This document shows, in pieces, positions 43,624 through 50,947 of a stretch of 54,768 nucleotides of DNA. Origin of the DNA: Ruthenibacterium avium. GTDB taxonomy: Bacteria > Bacillota > Clostridia > Oscillospirales > Ruminococcaceae. The notes beneath the pieces were generated by a model. The model saw only the letters and a list, made by a program, of their open reading frames with translations. It was not told the DNA's origin and made no database searches. How positions within the stretch are numbered: position 1 is the first letter of the stretch; every line of letters starts with the position of its first letter. The DNA is taken from contig DWYA01000027.1 in NCBI GenBank assembly GCA_019118905.1, positions 1 through 54,768 of the forward strand. Reading direction: 5' to 3'. The translations under genes were made by a program, and so were the position numbers.

Positions 43624-44346
43624 TTACACCTTTTCGTTTTTATTGATGATGCGGTCGGTTTCTTTGCCGGTTTCCAGCTCAATGTAACGCACAAAGAGCG
43701 AAACCTTGTTTTCCTCGTTCAAGCTGTTCCACAGCGTTTTTGCAAAGGTATCAATGTCCTCATCGCCTAAGCGCACGCGCTCAGGCTCGCCGAAAAAGCT
43801 GGGAATGGGGTTGCCGTCGCAGCGGTAGGTGTGCAAAAAGCGGCCCTCGCCCGCCACCGGCTGCGGATATTCAAAGAAAAAGCGCTCCACGCTCTCGGCG
43901 TTGCCGTCGTTCGATTTCAAAATGGACATTTTATAGCTCATTTCGCCGTCTTTGACCTTCAGCAGCGCGGAAATACGCGGGGTGAAGTTCGGTTCGTCCG
44001 GCTCAAAGGTGCGCTTGCGCAGCGATTTGGCAAAGCCTTCGCCCTCGCTGAGGCCGTTGTAAATCGTGTCGGTTTGGTCGCCGTTTGTCACGATGGTTTT
44101 TTTGCCCAGTACGCGCACCGGCGCATAGATAATCAGGGACGGGTCTTCCAGCTTGGAGGGGTCAGCCGCCTCGGTGATGATGCCGCCGTCCAGCGGGGTG
44201 AATACGCGGTTGCGGCTGTTGGCGCTGCGGCCCATGATAAAGTAGGCAATCACGGCATATTTTGCGTCCGCGCTTTTGCCCACCACGATGCCGCGGCCGG
44301 GATAGGAATTGGTGGCAAGTTCCGCTGCCAAATTTAAAAGCTCCAT
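43624..44346 (-). CDS. purO: IMP cyclohydrolase, PurO type
   Basis: A 240-aa protein of the IMP cyclohydrolase family best known from archaea (PF07826). It opens NSYPGRGIVVGKSAD and has FIMGRSANSRNRVF and SLIIYAPVRVLG. It would close FAICAR to IMP, the last step, which the neighbouring AICAR transformylase lacks. The ATG at 44346 was chosen by homology of the N-terminus, with AAAGGA about 10 nt upstream; the 25 residues upstream look unrelated. Confidence 0.88.
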   Translation of the reverse strand: MELLNLAAELATNSYPGRGIVVGKSADAKYAVIAYFIMGRSANSRNRVFTPLDGGIITEAADPSKLEDPSLIIYAPVRVLGKKTIVTNGDQTDTIYNGLSEGEGFAKSLRKRTFEPDEPNFTPRISALLKVKDGEMSYKMSILKSNDGNAESVERFFFEYPQPVAGEGRFLHTYRCDGNPIPSFFGEPERVRLGDEDIDTFAKTLWNSLNEENKVSLFVRYIELETGKETDRIINKNEKV

Positions 44347-44429
44347 AACTTCACATTTCCTTTCTTTCTCCGTGTCCGAAAGCGCGCTGCGCCCGGGGTA
44401 AAATGGGAGAAAGCGGCACAAGGGCCGCT

Positions 44430-45020
44430 TTACTCACCGCGCGTGAGCATATCGAGGGCTTTGGGCAAAATTTCCCATTCCGCCTGCTGCATCACGCGCT
44501 TTTGCAACGTTTCGGGCGTGTCGCCCTCCTCGACGGCCACGGCCTTTTGCAAAAGGATGCGTCCGTCGTCATACTTTTCGTTTACCAAATGCACCGTTGC
44601 ACCTGTCACCTTCACGCCTTTTTTCAGCGCCGCTTCGTGGACGCGCAGGCCGTAATAGCCCGCGCCGCAGAAGCTGGGAATCAAGCTGGGGTGAATGTTG
44701 ATGATTTTGTCGGGATAAGCGGCCACTACCGGTGCGCCGACAATAGACAAATACCCCGCCAGCACCACCACGCCGATGTCATACCGGCGCAGGGTTTCCA
44801 GCATCGTCTGGTCAAAGGCTTCGGACGTGTCAAAGTCTTTGCGGCACACCACTTCGGTGGGAATGCCAGCTTCCTCGGCACGTCTGAGCGCATACACACC
44901 GGGCTTAGAGGCAATCACCAGAGCCAGCTTTGCCTTGGGCAGATTGCCCGCTGTTTTCGCGTCAATGAGCGCTTGCAGGTTTGTGCCGCCGCCCGACACG
45001 AGCACCGCTACATTTACCAT
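44430..45020 (-). CDS. purN: Phosphoribosylglycinamide formyltransferase
   Basis: A 196-aa enzyme that formylates GAR with 10-formyl-THF. VLVSGGGTNLQALID is the phosphate-binding N-terminus; the catalytic Asn-His-Asp set is in INIHPSLIPSF and EKYDDGRILLQ. It overlaps purM by 7 bp. Confidence 0.97.
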   Translation of the reverse strand: MVNVAVLVSGGGTNLQALIDAKTAGNLPKAKLALVIASKPGVYALRRAEEAGIPTEVVCRKDFDTSEAFDQTMLETLRRYDIGVVVLAGYLSIVGAPVVAAYPDKIINIHPSLIPSFCGAGYYGLRVHEAALKKGVKVTGATVHLVNEKYDDGRILLQKAVAVEEGDTPETLQKRVMQQAEWEILPKALDMLTRGE

Positions 45021-46063
45021 AATTCAACGCCCTTTTCTTCGCCCTTGACAATTTCGCCCATGATGTAAGCGTCCTCGCCCGCGTCTTTCAAAATGCGCAC
45101 AGCTTCATCTGCCTGGTCGGCAGGGACAACCGCCGCCATGCCCACGCCCATATTGAACGTGTTGAACATATCGCGCTCGGGGATGCCGCCCTCACGCGCC
45201 AGCAGGTCAAACAGCGCCGGGGTGCGAACCGCCGCTTTTTCAATTTTTGCGACACAGCCGTCTGCCAGCGCGCGGGGAATATTTTCGTAAAAGCCGCCGC
45301 CCGTGATATGGCTCAGTGCGCGCACATCCACTTTTTCCAGCAGTGCCAGCGCGGGCTTGACATAAATTTTTGTGGGGGCAAGCAGGGCTTCGCCCAGCGT
45401 TTTGCCCAGCTCGTCGGAGTACACATTCAAACGCTTTGCGCCTTCGCTGTCTAAGCCGAACACGCGGCGCACCAGCGAAAAGCCGTTGGAGTGAACGCCG
45501 GAGGAAGCCAGCGCAATGATAGCGTCGCCCGCCTGCATCCGGGTGTTGTCGATGATTTTCGCTTTGTCAACGACACCCACCGTAAAGCCCGCGAGGTCAT
45601 ATTCGTCCTCGGTGTAAAAGCCGGGCATTTCGGCGGTTTCACCGCCCACGAGCGCCGCGCCCGCCTGTACACAGCCCTCGGCGACACCGGCGACAATGGA
45701 CGCGATTTTCTCCGGCACGTTTTTGCCGCACGCGATGTAGTCCAAGAAGATGAGGGGCTTTGCACCGCAGGTGATGACGTCGTTCACGCACATCGCCACG
45801 CAGTCGATACCCACGGTGTCGTGCTTGTCCATCAAAAAGGCCAGCTTCAGCTTAGTGCCTACGCCGTCCGTGCCGGACACCAGCACCGGGCGCGTCAAGC
45901 CGGTCATATCCAGCTCAAACATGCCGCCGAAACCGCCGAGGCCGCCCAAAGCGCCTGCCGTCATCGTGCGGGCAACGTGCTGCTTCATCAGCTCTACCGC
46001 CTGATACCCGGCGGTGATATCTACGCCCGCCGCTTTATAGCTTTCGGAAAAACTTTTCTCCAT
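45014..46063 (-). CDS. purM: Phosphoribosylformylglycinamidine cyclo-ligase (AIR synthetase)
   Basis: A 349-aa enzyme closing FGAM to AIR. It has YKAAGVDITAGYQAVELMK, the Gly-rich ALGGLGGFGGMFEL, VSGTDGVGTKLKLAF and ALVGGETAEMPGFY. The ATG at 46063 has GAGGAG about 9 nt upstream; the longer frame lacks one. Confidence 0.97.
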   Translation of the reverse strand: MEKSFSESYKAAGVDITAGYQAVELMKQHVARTMTAGALGGLGGFGGMFELDMTGLTRPVLVSGTDGVGTKLKLAFLMDKHDTVGIDCVAMCVNDVITCGAKPLIFLDYIACGKNVPEKIASIVAGVAEGCVQAGAALVGGETAEMPGFYTEDEYDLAGFTVGVVDKAKIIDNTRMQAGDAIIALASSGVHSNGFSLVRRVFGLDSEGAKRLNVYSDELGKTLGEALLAPTKIYVKPALALLEKVDVRALSHITGGGFYENIPRALADGCVAKIEKAAVRTPALFDLLAREGGIPERDMFNTFNMGVGMAAVVPADQADEAVRILKDAGEDAYIMGEIVKGEEKGVELW

Positions 46064-46129
46064 TTGATAACGCTCCTCTTTTTTGTGCATCTTTAGCCGG
46101 GCGCGCCCGGCGCGATTGTGCGCTTTGTC

Positions 46130-46840
46130 TTATTCGCCCAAAAGACGGCTCATAACCTCTTTGTAGGCTTCTTCCTCACCGCCGAGGTCGCGGCGGAACA
46201 GGTCTTTGTCCAGATGTGCGCCGGTGGTTGCGTCCCAGAAACGGCAGGTGTCGGGGCTGATCTCGTCAGCCAGCACGATGGTGCCGTCGGCAAGGCGGCC
46301 AAACTCCAGCTTAAAGTCAATCAAGCGAATGTTGAAGCCCAAGAGGTACTCCGACAAAATTTTGTTGATGCGGAATGCGTAGTCGGAAATGGTGTCGATT
46401 TCCTCCTGTGTTGCCAGCTCCAGCGCCAGTGCGTGATAGTGGTTGATCAGCGGGTCGTGCAAATCGTCGTTTTTGTAGCTGAACTCCAGCGTCGGGGCTT
46501 TCAGCACGGTTCCCTCGGCAACGCCAAGGCGCTTCGTAAAGCTGCCGGCCGCCACGTTGCGCACGATGACCTCAAGAGGCACAATTTCCACTTTTTTCAC
46601 AACGGTCTCGCGCTCGCTCAGCTCCTCGACAAAGTGGGTGGGAATGCCCTTTTCCTCCAGCATTTTCATCAAATTGTTGGAAAGGCGGTTGTTGACAACG
46701 CCCTTGCCGCGGATGGTGCCCTTTTTTGCGCCGTCGCCTGCGGTAGCGTCGTCTTTATAATCCACAATGACCAGTGCGGGGTCTTCGGTGGCGAATACTT
46801 TTTTTGCTTTTCCTTCATACAGCTGTTCCAGTTTTTTCAT
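46130..46840 (-). CDS. purC: SAICAR synthetase
   Basis: A 236-aa enzyme joining CAIR with aspartate. LYEGKAKKVFAT, VVRNVAAGSFTKRLG and the signature LIDFKLEFGR plus LADEISPDTCRFWD are all visible. The ATG at 46840 was chosen at the conserved MKKLEQLYEGKAK start with GGAGAG upstream. Confidence 0.97.
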   Translation of the reverse strand: MKKLEQLYEGKAKKVFATEDPALVIVDYKDDATAGDGAKKGTIRGKGVVNNRLSNNLMKMLEEKGIPTHFVEELSERETVVKKVEIVPLEVIVRNVAAGSFTKRLGVAEGTVLKAPTLEFSYKNDDLHDPLINHYHALALELATQEEIDTISDYAFRINKILSEYLLGFNIRLIDFKLEFGRLADGTIVLADEISPDTCRFWDATTGAHLDKDLFRRDLGGEEEAYKEVMSRLLGE

Positions 46841-46903
46841 TGTTCTTCTCTCCGTTTCTTTTCTGTTTCGGCGCATGGTCTGCGCCGCTGATTGGCTTGT
46901 TTT

Positions 46904-47404
46904 TTACAGGGCTGCAATCTCTTGCGCCAGCTTTTCGTCCTTTGCGGCAATTTCATTTTTCATTGCCGTGCGTGCGTCCTTCAAAAGGCCGCTGATGCGC
47001 TCGTCCGAAACGGCCAAAATCTGTGCGGCCAGCACGGCTGCATTTTTTGCGCCGTTCAGCGCAACGGTGGCAACGGGCAGGCCGGAGGGCATCTGCACAG
47101 TAGCCAGCAGCGCGTCCATACCGTCCATGGCGCCGCCCTTGACGGGAATGCCGATGACGGGCAGGGTGGTGTTTGCCGCCATTGCGCCCGCGAGGTGCGC
47201 CGCCATGCCCGCCGCCGCAATGATGACGGCAAAGCCGCTTTCCTCGGCGTTTTTGGCGAAGTCCGCCGCTGCTTCGGGAGTGCGGTGTGCGCTGAGCACA
47301 TGCGCCTCAAAGGGAATGTCCCATGCCTTCAACTGAACGGCAGCTGCTTTTACAACGCCCCAGTCACTGTCCGAACCCATGATGATTGCCACTTTTTTTG
47401 TCAT
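46904..47404 (-). CDS. purE: N5-carboxyaminoimidazole ribonucleotide mutase, class I PurE
   Basis: A 166-aa PurE. IIMGSDSDWGVVK, the catalytic VLSAHRTPE and IAAAGMAAHLAG are typical. No purK is visible, so either it lies elsewhere or a class II type reaction is used. First structural gene of the operon. AAAGGAG lies 8 nt before the ATG, and a leader of about 250 nt precedes it. Confidence 0.97.
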   Translation of the reverse strand: MTKKVAIIMGSDSDWGVVKAAAVQLKAWDIPFEAHVLSAHRTPEAAADFAKNAEESGFAVIIAAAGMAAHLAGAMAANTTLPVIGIPVKGGAMDGMDALLATVQMPSGLPVATVALNGAKNAAVLAAQILAVSDERISGLLKDARTAMKNEIAAKDEKLAQEIAAL

Positions 47405-47457
47405 GTTGTTTCTCCTTTTCTGCCCGCGCTTTCCGAGCGGCGGTGGGTGATAAGCAG

Positions 47458-47491
47458 AAAGGGCCTGAGTGCAGATGCACTCAGACCCTTT
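47458..47491 (-). terminator. Attenuator-like hairpin in the purE leader
   Basis: A 15-bp stem (outer AAAGGG with CCCTTT, inner CTGAGTGC with GCACTCAG) starting 3 nt after the leader ORF stop. The U-rich part is mostly the end of the stem plus CTGCTT, so termination may be partial. Confidence 0.65.
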
Positions 47492-47494
47492 TTG

Positions 47495-47590
47495 TTACAC
47501 GAATTGCGTTTGACGCACGCGGCTGCACTGCGAGTGGGAAAAGGTTACACGATGCCCCTTTGCCGGCAGGACAAACAGGTTTATGTTCAT
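47495..47590 (-). CDS. Leader peptide upstream of purE (31 aa, predicted)
   Basis: ATG at 47590 with a perfect AGGAGG 7 nt upstream, 31 codons, TAA at 47495-47497, 3 nt before the attenuator hairpin. It begins MNINLFVLPAKG and ends RQTQFV. Codons 21-23 (CAG TGC AGC) contain AGTGCAG, complementary to CTGCACT in the distal arm of the hairpin. Ribosome position could therefore decide between two foldings. No run of one amino acid stands out, so the signal sensed is not evident. Confidence 0.55.
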   Translation of the reverse strand: MNINLFVLPAKGHRVTFSHSQCSRVRQTQFV

Positions 47591-47661
47591 GCAAAGGCCT
47601 CCTTTGACAGCGGTTTTTGCAGCTTTCCCTCTCGTGGTTGCATGTGTGCGTTACTGCTTCT

Positions 47662-47690
47662 ATCTTACCCTTTTTCTTATGTAAAATCAA
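47662..47690 (-). promoter_or_regulatory. Sigma-A promoter of the purine operon
   Basis: Minus strand: -35 TTGATT (47685-47690), 17-bp spacer, -10 TAAGAT (47662-47667). The predicted start is near 47655. Confidence 0.75.
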
Positions 47691-47780
47691 CCTAAAATCG
47701 GCTATTTCGCCTTATTTTCGGAAAAAACGACAAGAAAACCGTTTTGCAAAGGTTGTTTTTGTCATTTTTCAAAAAGCGGC

Positions 47781-47809
47781 TTGACAAACCGGGCAAAACA
47801 AGCTATACT
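47781..47809 (+). promoter_or_regulatory. Sigma-A promoter of the DAHP synthase leader
   Basis: -35 TTGACA (47781-47786), 17-bp spacer, -10 TATACT (47804-47809). The transcript would begin near 47817, about 24 nt before the leader ORF. Confidence 0.85.
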
Positions 47810-47840
47810 TCACCCAATACAAAATTGTGAGGTTTTTCGT

Positions 47841-47939
47841 ATGCGTTTATTTGCGGCAGCTTTTTATTACGCTTATGGCTATTTCTTTTTTATGAGGAAT
47901 GGCCGTCTTTGTCGTGCTTTGGCCGCAGGAAACGCATAA
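47841..47939 (+). CDS. Phe/Tyr-rich attenuator leader peptide of DAHP synthase (predicted)
   Basis: A 32-codon ORF with a TGAGG site 8 nt upstream. Phe at codons 4, 8, 15, 16 and 17 and Tyr at 9, 10, 12 and 14 make 9 aromatic codons in the first 17. It sits between a strong promoter and a strong terminator ahead of the first enzyme of aromatic synthesis. Stalling at codons 14-17 for lack of charged tRNA would leave 47902-47908 (GCCGTCT) free to pair with AGACGGT (47964-47970) of the terminator stem. Confidence 0.8.
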   Translation: MRLFAAAFYYAYGYFFFMRNGRLCRALAAGNA

Positions 47940-47954
47940 AATTCCTGCTGACAG

Positions 47955-47995
47955 CGCCCCGGCAGACGGTTTTGCCCGTCTGTCGGGGCGTTTTT
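47955..47995 (+). terminator. Attenuator terminator upstream of DAHP synthase
   Basis: A 15-bp stem with one G-U pair (CGCCCCGGCAGACGG with CCGTCTGTCGGGGCG), 6-nt loop, then TTTTTGATTTT. It lies 15 bp past the leader stop and 66 bp before the structural gene. Confidence 0.9.
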
Positions 47996-48061
47996 GATTT
48001 TGTATCCAAAAAACAGCAAGGCCGAACCCGATTCGCGCCGGCAAGAGGAGAGGAAAGTACC

Positions 48062-49075
48062 ATGATTATTATTTTGAAACAAACCGCAAAACAAGAAGAC
48101 GTTGCCGCACTGCGCGGCGCGCTGGAGCATTCCGGCCTGTCCATTCACGACTCCAAAGGCACCGAAACCCATATCTTAGGCTTAATCGGCGACACCTCCT
48201 GTGTGGACGTGGACGCGCTGCTGGCCAATGACGCGGTGGAGGATGTCAAGCGCGTCAGCGAGGGCTACAAAAAAGCCAACCGCAAATTCCACCCCGAAGA
48301 TACCGTGGTCAATATCGGCGGCCACAAAATCGGCGGCGGCCATTTTGCCGTCATTGCCGGGCCGTGCAGCGTAGAGAGCGAGGAGCAGATTATCTCCGTT
48401 GCGCGTGACGTTCACGAAAGCGGCGCGGGCCTTTTGCGCGGCGGCGCGTTCAAGCCCCGCACTTCGCCCTACGCTTTCCAGGGAATGCGCGCCGAAGGGC
48501 TGGAGCTTTTGCGCAAAGCACGCGAAGCAACGGGAATGCCCATCGTTACGGAAATTATGAACACCGAGCATATTCCCATGTTCTCCGACGTGGACGTGAT
48601 TCAGGTGGGCGCACGCAACATGCAGAACTTTGAGCTTTTGAAAGAGCTGGGCAAGCTGAAAAACCCCATTTTGCTCAAACGCGGCCTTTCCGCCACCATT
48701 GAAGAATGGCTGATGAGCGCCGAGTACATTATGAGCGAAGGCAATGAAAACGTCATTTTGTGCGAACGCGGCATCCGCACATTTGAAACCTCGATGCGCA
48801 ACACGCTGGACATCTCTGCGGTACCGATGCTGAAAGCAAAAACACACTTGCCCGTCGTTGTGGACCCCAGCCATGCTGCGGGGCTTTCGTGGATGGTGGA
48901 ACCGCTTGCCATGGCGGCGATTGCCGCCGGTGCAGACGGCCTGATGATTGAAGTACACAACGACCCGGCACACGCGAAAAGCGACGGCGCACAGAGCCTG
49001 ACGCCGGCGGCGTTCGACGCACTGATGAAAAAGGCTGCGCCCGCCCTTTCCTTCTTCGGAAAGACGCTGAACTAA
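48062..49075 (+). CDS. aroF: 3-deoxy-7-phosphoheptulonate synthase (DAHP synthase)
   Basis: A 337-aa enzyme condensing PEP and erythrose-4-phosphate, first step of the shikimate pathway. An N-terminal ferredoxin-like regulatory domain (about 1-68) precedes the barrel, which has AGPCSVESEEQI, LLRGGAFKPRTSPYAFQG, ILLKRGLSATIEEW and VDPSHAAGLSWMV. This is the Thermotoga/Bacillus-like type. The ATG at 48062 has AGGAGAGG upstream. Allosteric control through the N-terminal domain would add to attenuation by the leader peptide. Confidence 0.96.
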   Translation: MIIILKQTAKQEDVAALRGALEHSGLSIHDSKGTETHILGLIGDTSCVDVDALLANDAVEDVKRVSEGYKKANRKFHPEDTVVNIGGHKIGGGHFAVIAGPCSVESEEQIISVARDVHESGAGLLRGGAFKPRTSPYAFQGMRAEGLELLRKAREATGMPIVTEIMNTEHIPMFSDVDVIQVGARNMQNFELLKELGKLKNPILLKRGLSATIEEWLMSAEYIMSEGNENVILCERGIRTFETSMRNTLDISAVPMLKAKTHLPVVVDPSHAAGLSWMVEPLAMAAIAAGADGLMIEVHNDPAHAKSDGAQSLTPAAFDALMKKAAPALSFFGKTLN

Positions 49076-49135
49076 AGCGCCATTCCGCGGGCATTTTACC
49101 AGCTTTTCCCATCGCCAAAAAACGCGCTGCATTGC

Positions 49136-49164
49136 TTGCCTTGCCCCTTGTTATGGGCTATAAT
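49136..49164 (+). promoter_or_regulatory. Sigma-A promoter of the M55 peptidase gene
   Basis: -35 TTGCCT (49136-49141), 17-bp spacer, -10 TATAAT (49159-49164). Confidence 0.7.
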
Positions 49165-49220
49165 AAGGACAAATTAAGCCGGGCTGTCTGCACGGACGGC
49201 TTTGCAAAGGGGGATGACCT

Positions 49221-50033
49221 ATGAACGTGTTTTTTTCCTGTGATATGGAAGGCTGCTGCGGTGTGACCAGCTGGCTGGACACCGGAGACGAAGGCGAAGA
49301 TTACGGCGCTTTTTGCGCAGCTCAGCACCGCATGACGTGCGAAACGGCAGCCGCTTGTGCCGCCGCTGTGGACGCAGAGGCCGAACGCATTCTTGTAAAA
49401 GATGCGCATGGCCTTGGCCGCAACATCGACCTTGCCGCCCTGCCCGAGCAGGTACAGGTCAACCGCGGCTGGTCCGGCGATATTTACGGCATGATGAGCG
49501 GCATTCACCGCGGCCAGTGGGACGCTGTTTGCTTAATTGGCTATCATTCGGGCGCGGGCTTTGGGGGCAGCCCCTTGGGTCATACGCTGAGCCGAGAGGT
49601 TGACTCCATTGAAATGAACGGCGCGCTGATTGACGAGCTGACTCTGAGCGTTTACACGGCGGCTTGTTTTGGTGTTCCCGTGTGCTTTGTTTCGGGCGAT
49701 GCGGGCGTGTGCGAACAGGCACAAAGCCTGATTCCCGGCGTGGCCACCGTACCCACCGGCAAAGGGGACGGCGGCTCTGTCACCTGTCTGCACCCTGCGC
49801 TTGCCGAAACGCGCATTCACGACACGCTGCTGACACAGCTCAACAGCGGCAATTATGAACAGTGCCGCGTGGAGCTGCCCGCGTCGTTTGATGTGTATGT
49901 GCGCTATAAAAACGAGCCGGACGCCTATGCCGCCAGCTTTTATCCCGGCGCGGAACTTTCGGACGAAAGGACGCTGCATTTTTCATCCATTGATTTTTGC
50001 GAGATTCTGCGGCTGTTTCACTTTATCTTATAA
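49221..50033 (+). CDS. M55 family D-aminopeptidase (DppA-like)
   Basis: A 270-aa zinc peptidase of the DppA family, which releases D-amino acids from peptides. SCDMEGCCGVTSW carries the metal Asp and Glu, VKDAHGLGRNID another Asp and His, and IGYHSGAGF a His. The family normally forms ring-shaped decamers. AAAGGGGGA lies before the ATG. It stands alone without a dipeptide transporter. Confidence 0.9.
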   Translation: MNVFFSCDMEGCCGVTSWLDTGDEGEDYGAFCAAQHRMTCETAAACAAAVDAEAERILVKDAHGLGRNIDLAALPEQVQVNRGWSGDIYGMMSGIHRGQWDAVCLIGYHSGAGFGGSPLGHTLSREVDSIEMNGALIDELTLSVYTAACFGVPVCFVSGDAGVCEQAQSLIPGVATVPTGKGDGGSVTCLHPALAETRIHDTLLTQLNSGNYEQCRVELPASFDVYVRYKNEPDAYAASFYPGAELSDERTLHFSSIDFCEILRLFHFIL

Positions 50034-50050
50034 GCAGCATGGTGCTGCTG
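50032..50050 (+). repeat. Left 19-bp direct repeat flanking element copy 2
   Basis: AAGCAGCATGGTGCTGCTG, identical to 50193-50211. The repeat itself can fold (AGCAGCA and TGCTGCT arms). Confidence 0.8.
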
Positions 50051-50058
50051 GAGACTGT

Positions 50059-50194
50059 CGAAAAACTGCCGCCTGATTCAAAAAGAAGTCAGGCTGTAAG
50101 GGGAAAAAGGCTTGGAAAAGGGGGCTGAGCCCTCTTTTCCATTTGAAATAGGCACACAGTTTGTGAAAAAGCAAAGCTTTTTCGACAAACTGAA
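50059..50194 (+). repeat. 136-bp dispersed intergenic element, copy 2
   Basis: Same length and orientation as 23887-24022. Differences between the copies keep the central stem paired: G-U pairs fall at stem position 4 in copy 1 and position 8 in copy 2. The right stem (CAGTTTGT with ACAAACTG, and AAAAAGC with GCTTTTT) is almost unchanged. No ORF. Confidence 0.8.
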
Positions 50195-50211
50195 GCAGCA
50201 TGGTGCTGCTG
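50193..50211 (+). repeat. Right 19-bp direct repeat flanking element copy 2
   Basis: Second copy of AAGCAGCATGGTGCTGCTG; it overlaps the last two bases of the 136-bp element and is followed by TTTTCT. Confidence 0.8.
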
Positions 50212-50245
50212 TTTTCTCATAATTTTATTGTGAAGGGGAATGGAA

Positions 50246-50866
50246 ATGAATCAAAGAGAGCGAATGGTGGCGGGGCTTTTGTACCGCGCCGACAAAGACG
50301 GCTTGCCCGAGGAGCGCATCAACGCGCAGATGCTTTGCTATACTTATAATCAAACACCGCCCAATCAATACGAAAAGCGCGTTCAGCTTTTGGACGCGCT
50401 GTTGGACAGTCACGGAAAAAATGTATGGATTGAAGCGCCGTTTCGCTGTGACTACGGCAGCAACATCCATGTGGGCGAAAATTTTTATGCCAATTACGAC
50501 TGCATTTTTCTCGACGTTGCCCCTATCACCATCGGCAGCGGCGTGATGCTGGCCCCGCGCGTGGGCATTTACACCGCCGGGCATCCCGTGCATCCCGAAA
50601 CGCGCAATTCCGGCTGGGAATTTGGCCGCCCGGTGCGCATTGGGGACAACAGCTGGATTGGCGCAAACGTCGTCATTTGTCCGGGTGTGACCATCGGCGC
50701 TAACTGCGTGATTGGCGCGGGAAGCGTTGTCACCAAGGATATCCCCGACAACAGCTTTGCTGTCGGCAATCCGTGCCGCGTGCTGCGTGAAATTACCGAA
50801 GCAGACCGCAACACCTATTTCCGCGGTGAAACGCCCGACATTCCGCTGGATTTGCCGGTAGAATAA
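50246..50866 (+). CDS. Sugar O-acetyltransferase (Maa/LacA type)
   Basis: A 206-aa hexapeptide-repeat acetyltransferase. The N-terminal helical part (RMVAGLLYRADKDGLPEER) matches the maltose acetyltransferase cap. A left-handed beta helix follows, with DYGSNIHVGENFYANYDC, the catalytic His in TAGHPVHPETRNSG, and WIGANVVICPGVTIGANCVIGAGSVVTKDIP. ATG 50246 is preferred, 7 nt from GAAGGGG; the ATG at 50240 is too close. Confidence 0.92.
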   Translation: MNQRERMVAGLLYRADKDGLPEERINAQMLCYTYNQTPPNQYEKRVQLLDALLDSHGKNVWIEAPFRCDYGSNIHVGENFYANYDCIFLDVAPITIGSGVMLAPRVGIYTAGHPVHPETRNSGWEFGRPVRIGDNSWIGANVVICPGVTIGANCVIGAGSVVTKDIPDNSFAVGNPCRVLREITEADRNTYFRGETPDIPLDLPVE

Positions 50867-50876
50867 ACACAACAAA

Positions 50877-50925
50877 CAAGGGAGCAGGAAAGCATTCACA
50901 CGCTTTCCTGCTCCCTTGTTTCATT
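50877..50925 (+). terminator. Terminator between the acetyltransferase and PfkB genes
   Basis: A 17-bp stem (CAAGGGAGCAGGAAAGC and its complement) with an 8-nt loop, then TTTCATTTTT. T residues on the minus side suggest it serves both genes. Confidence 0.85.
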
Positions 50926-50947
50926 TTTATAACGGGCAGCTTCTGCC

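Noticed and set aside
47520..47560. Possible ZTP (pfl) riboswitch, because of TCGTGTAAC in the purE leader
   Set aside because: The rest of the ZTP core and the C/G-rich pseudoknot partner were not found; the sequence is better explained as part of a short ORF.
50051..50192. Hidden small protein in the repeat element
   Set aside because: No start with a ribosome site, and the two copies differ by single-base gaps that would shift any frame.
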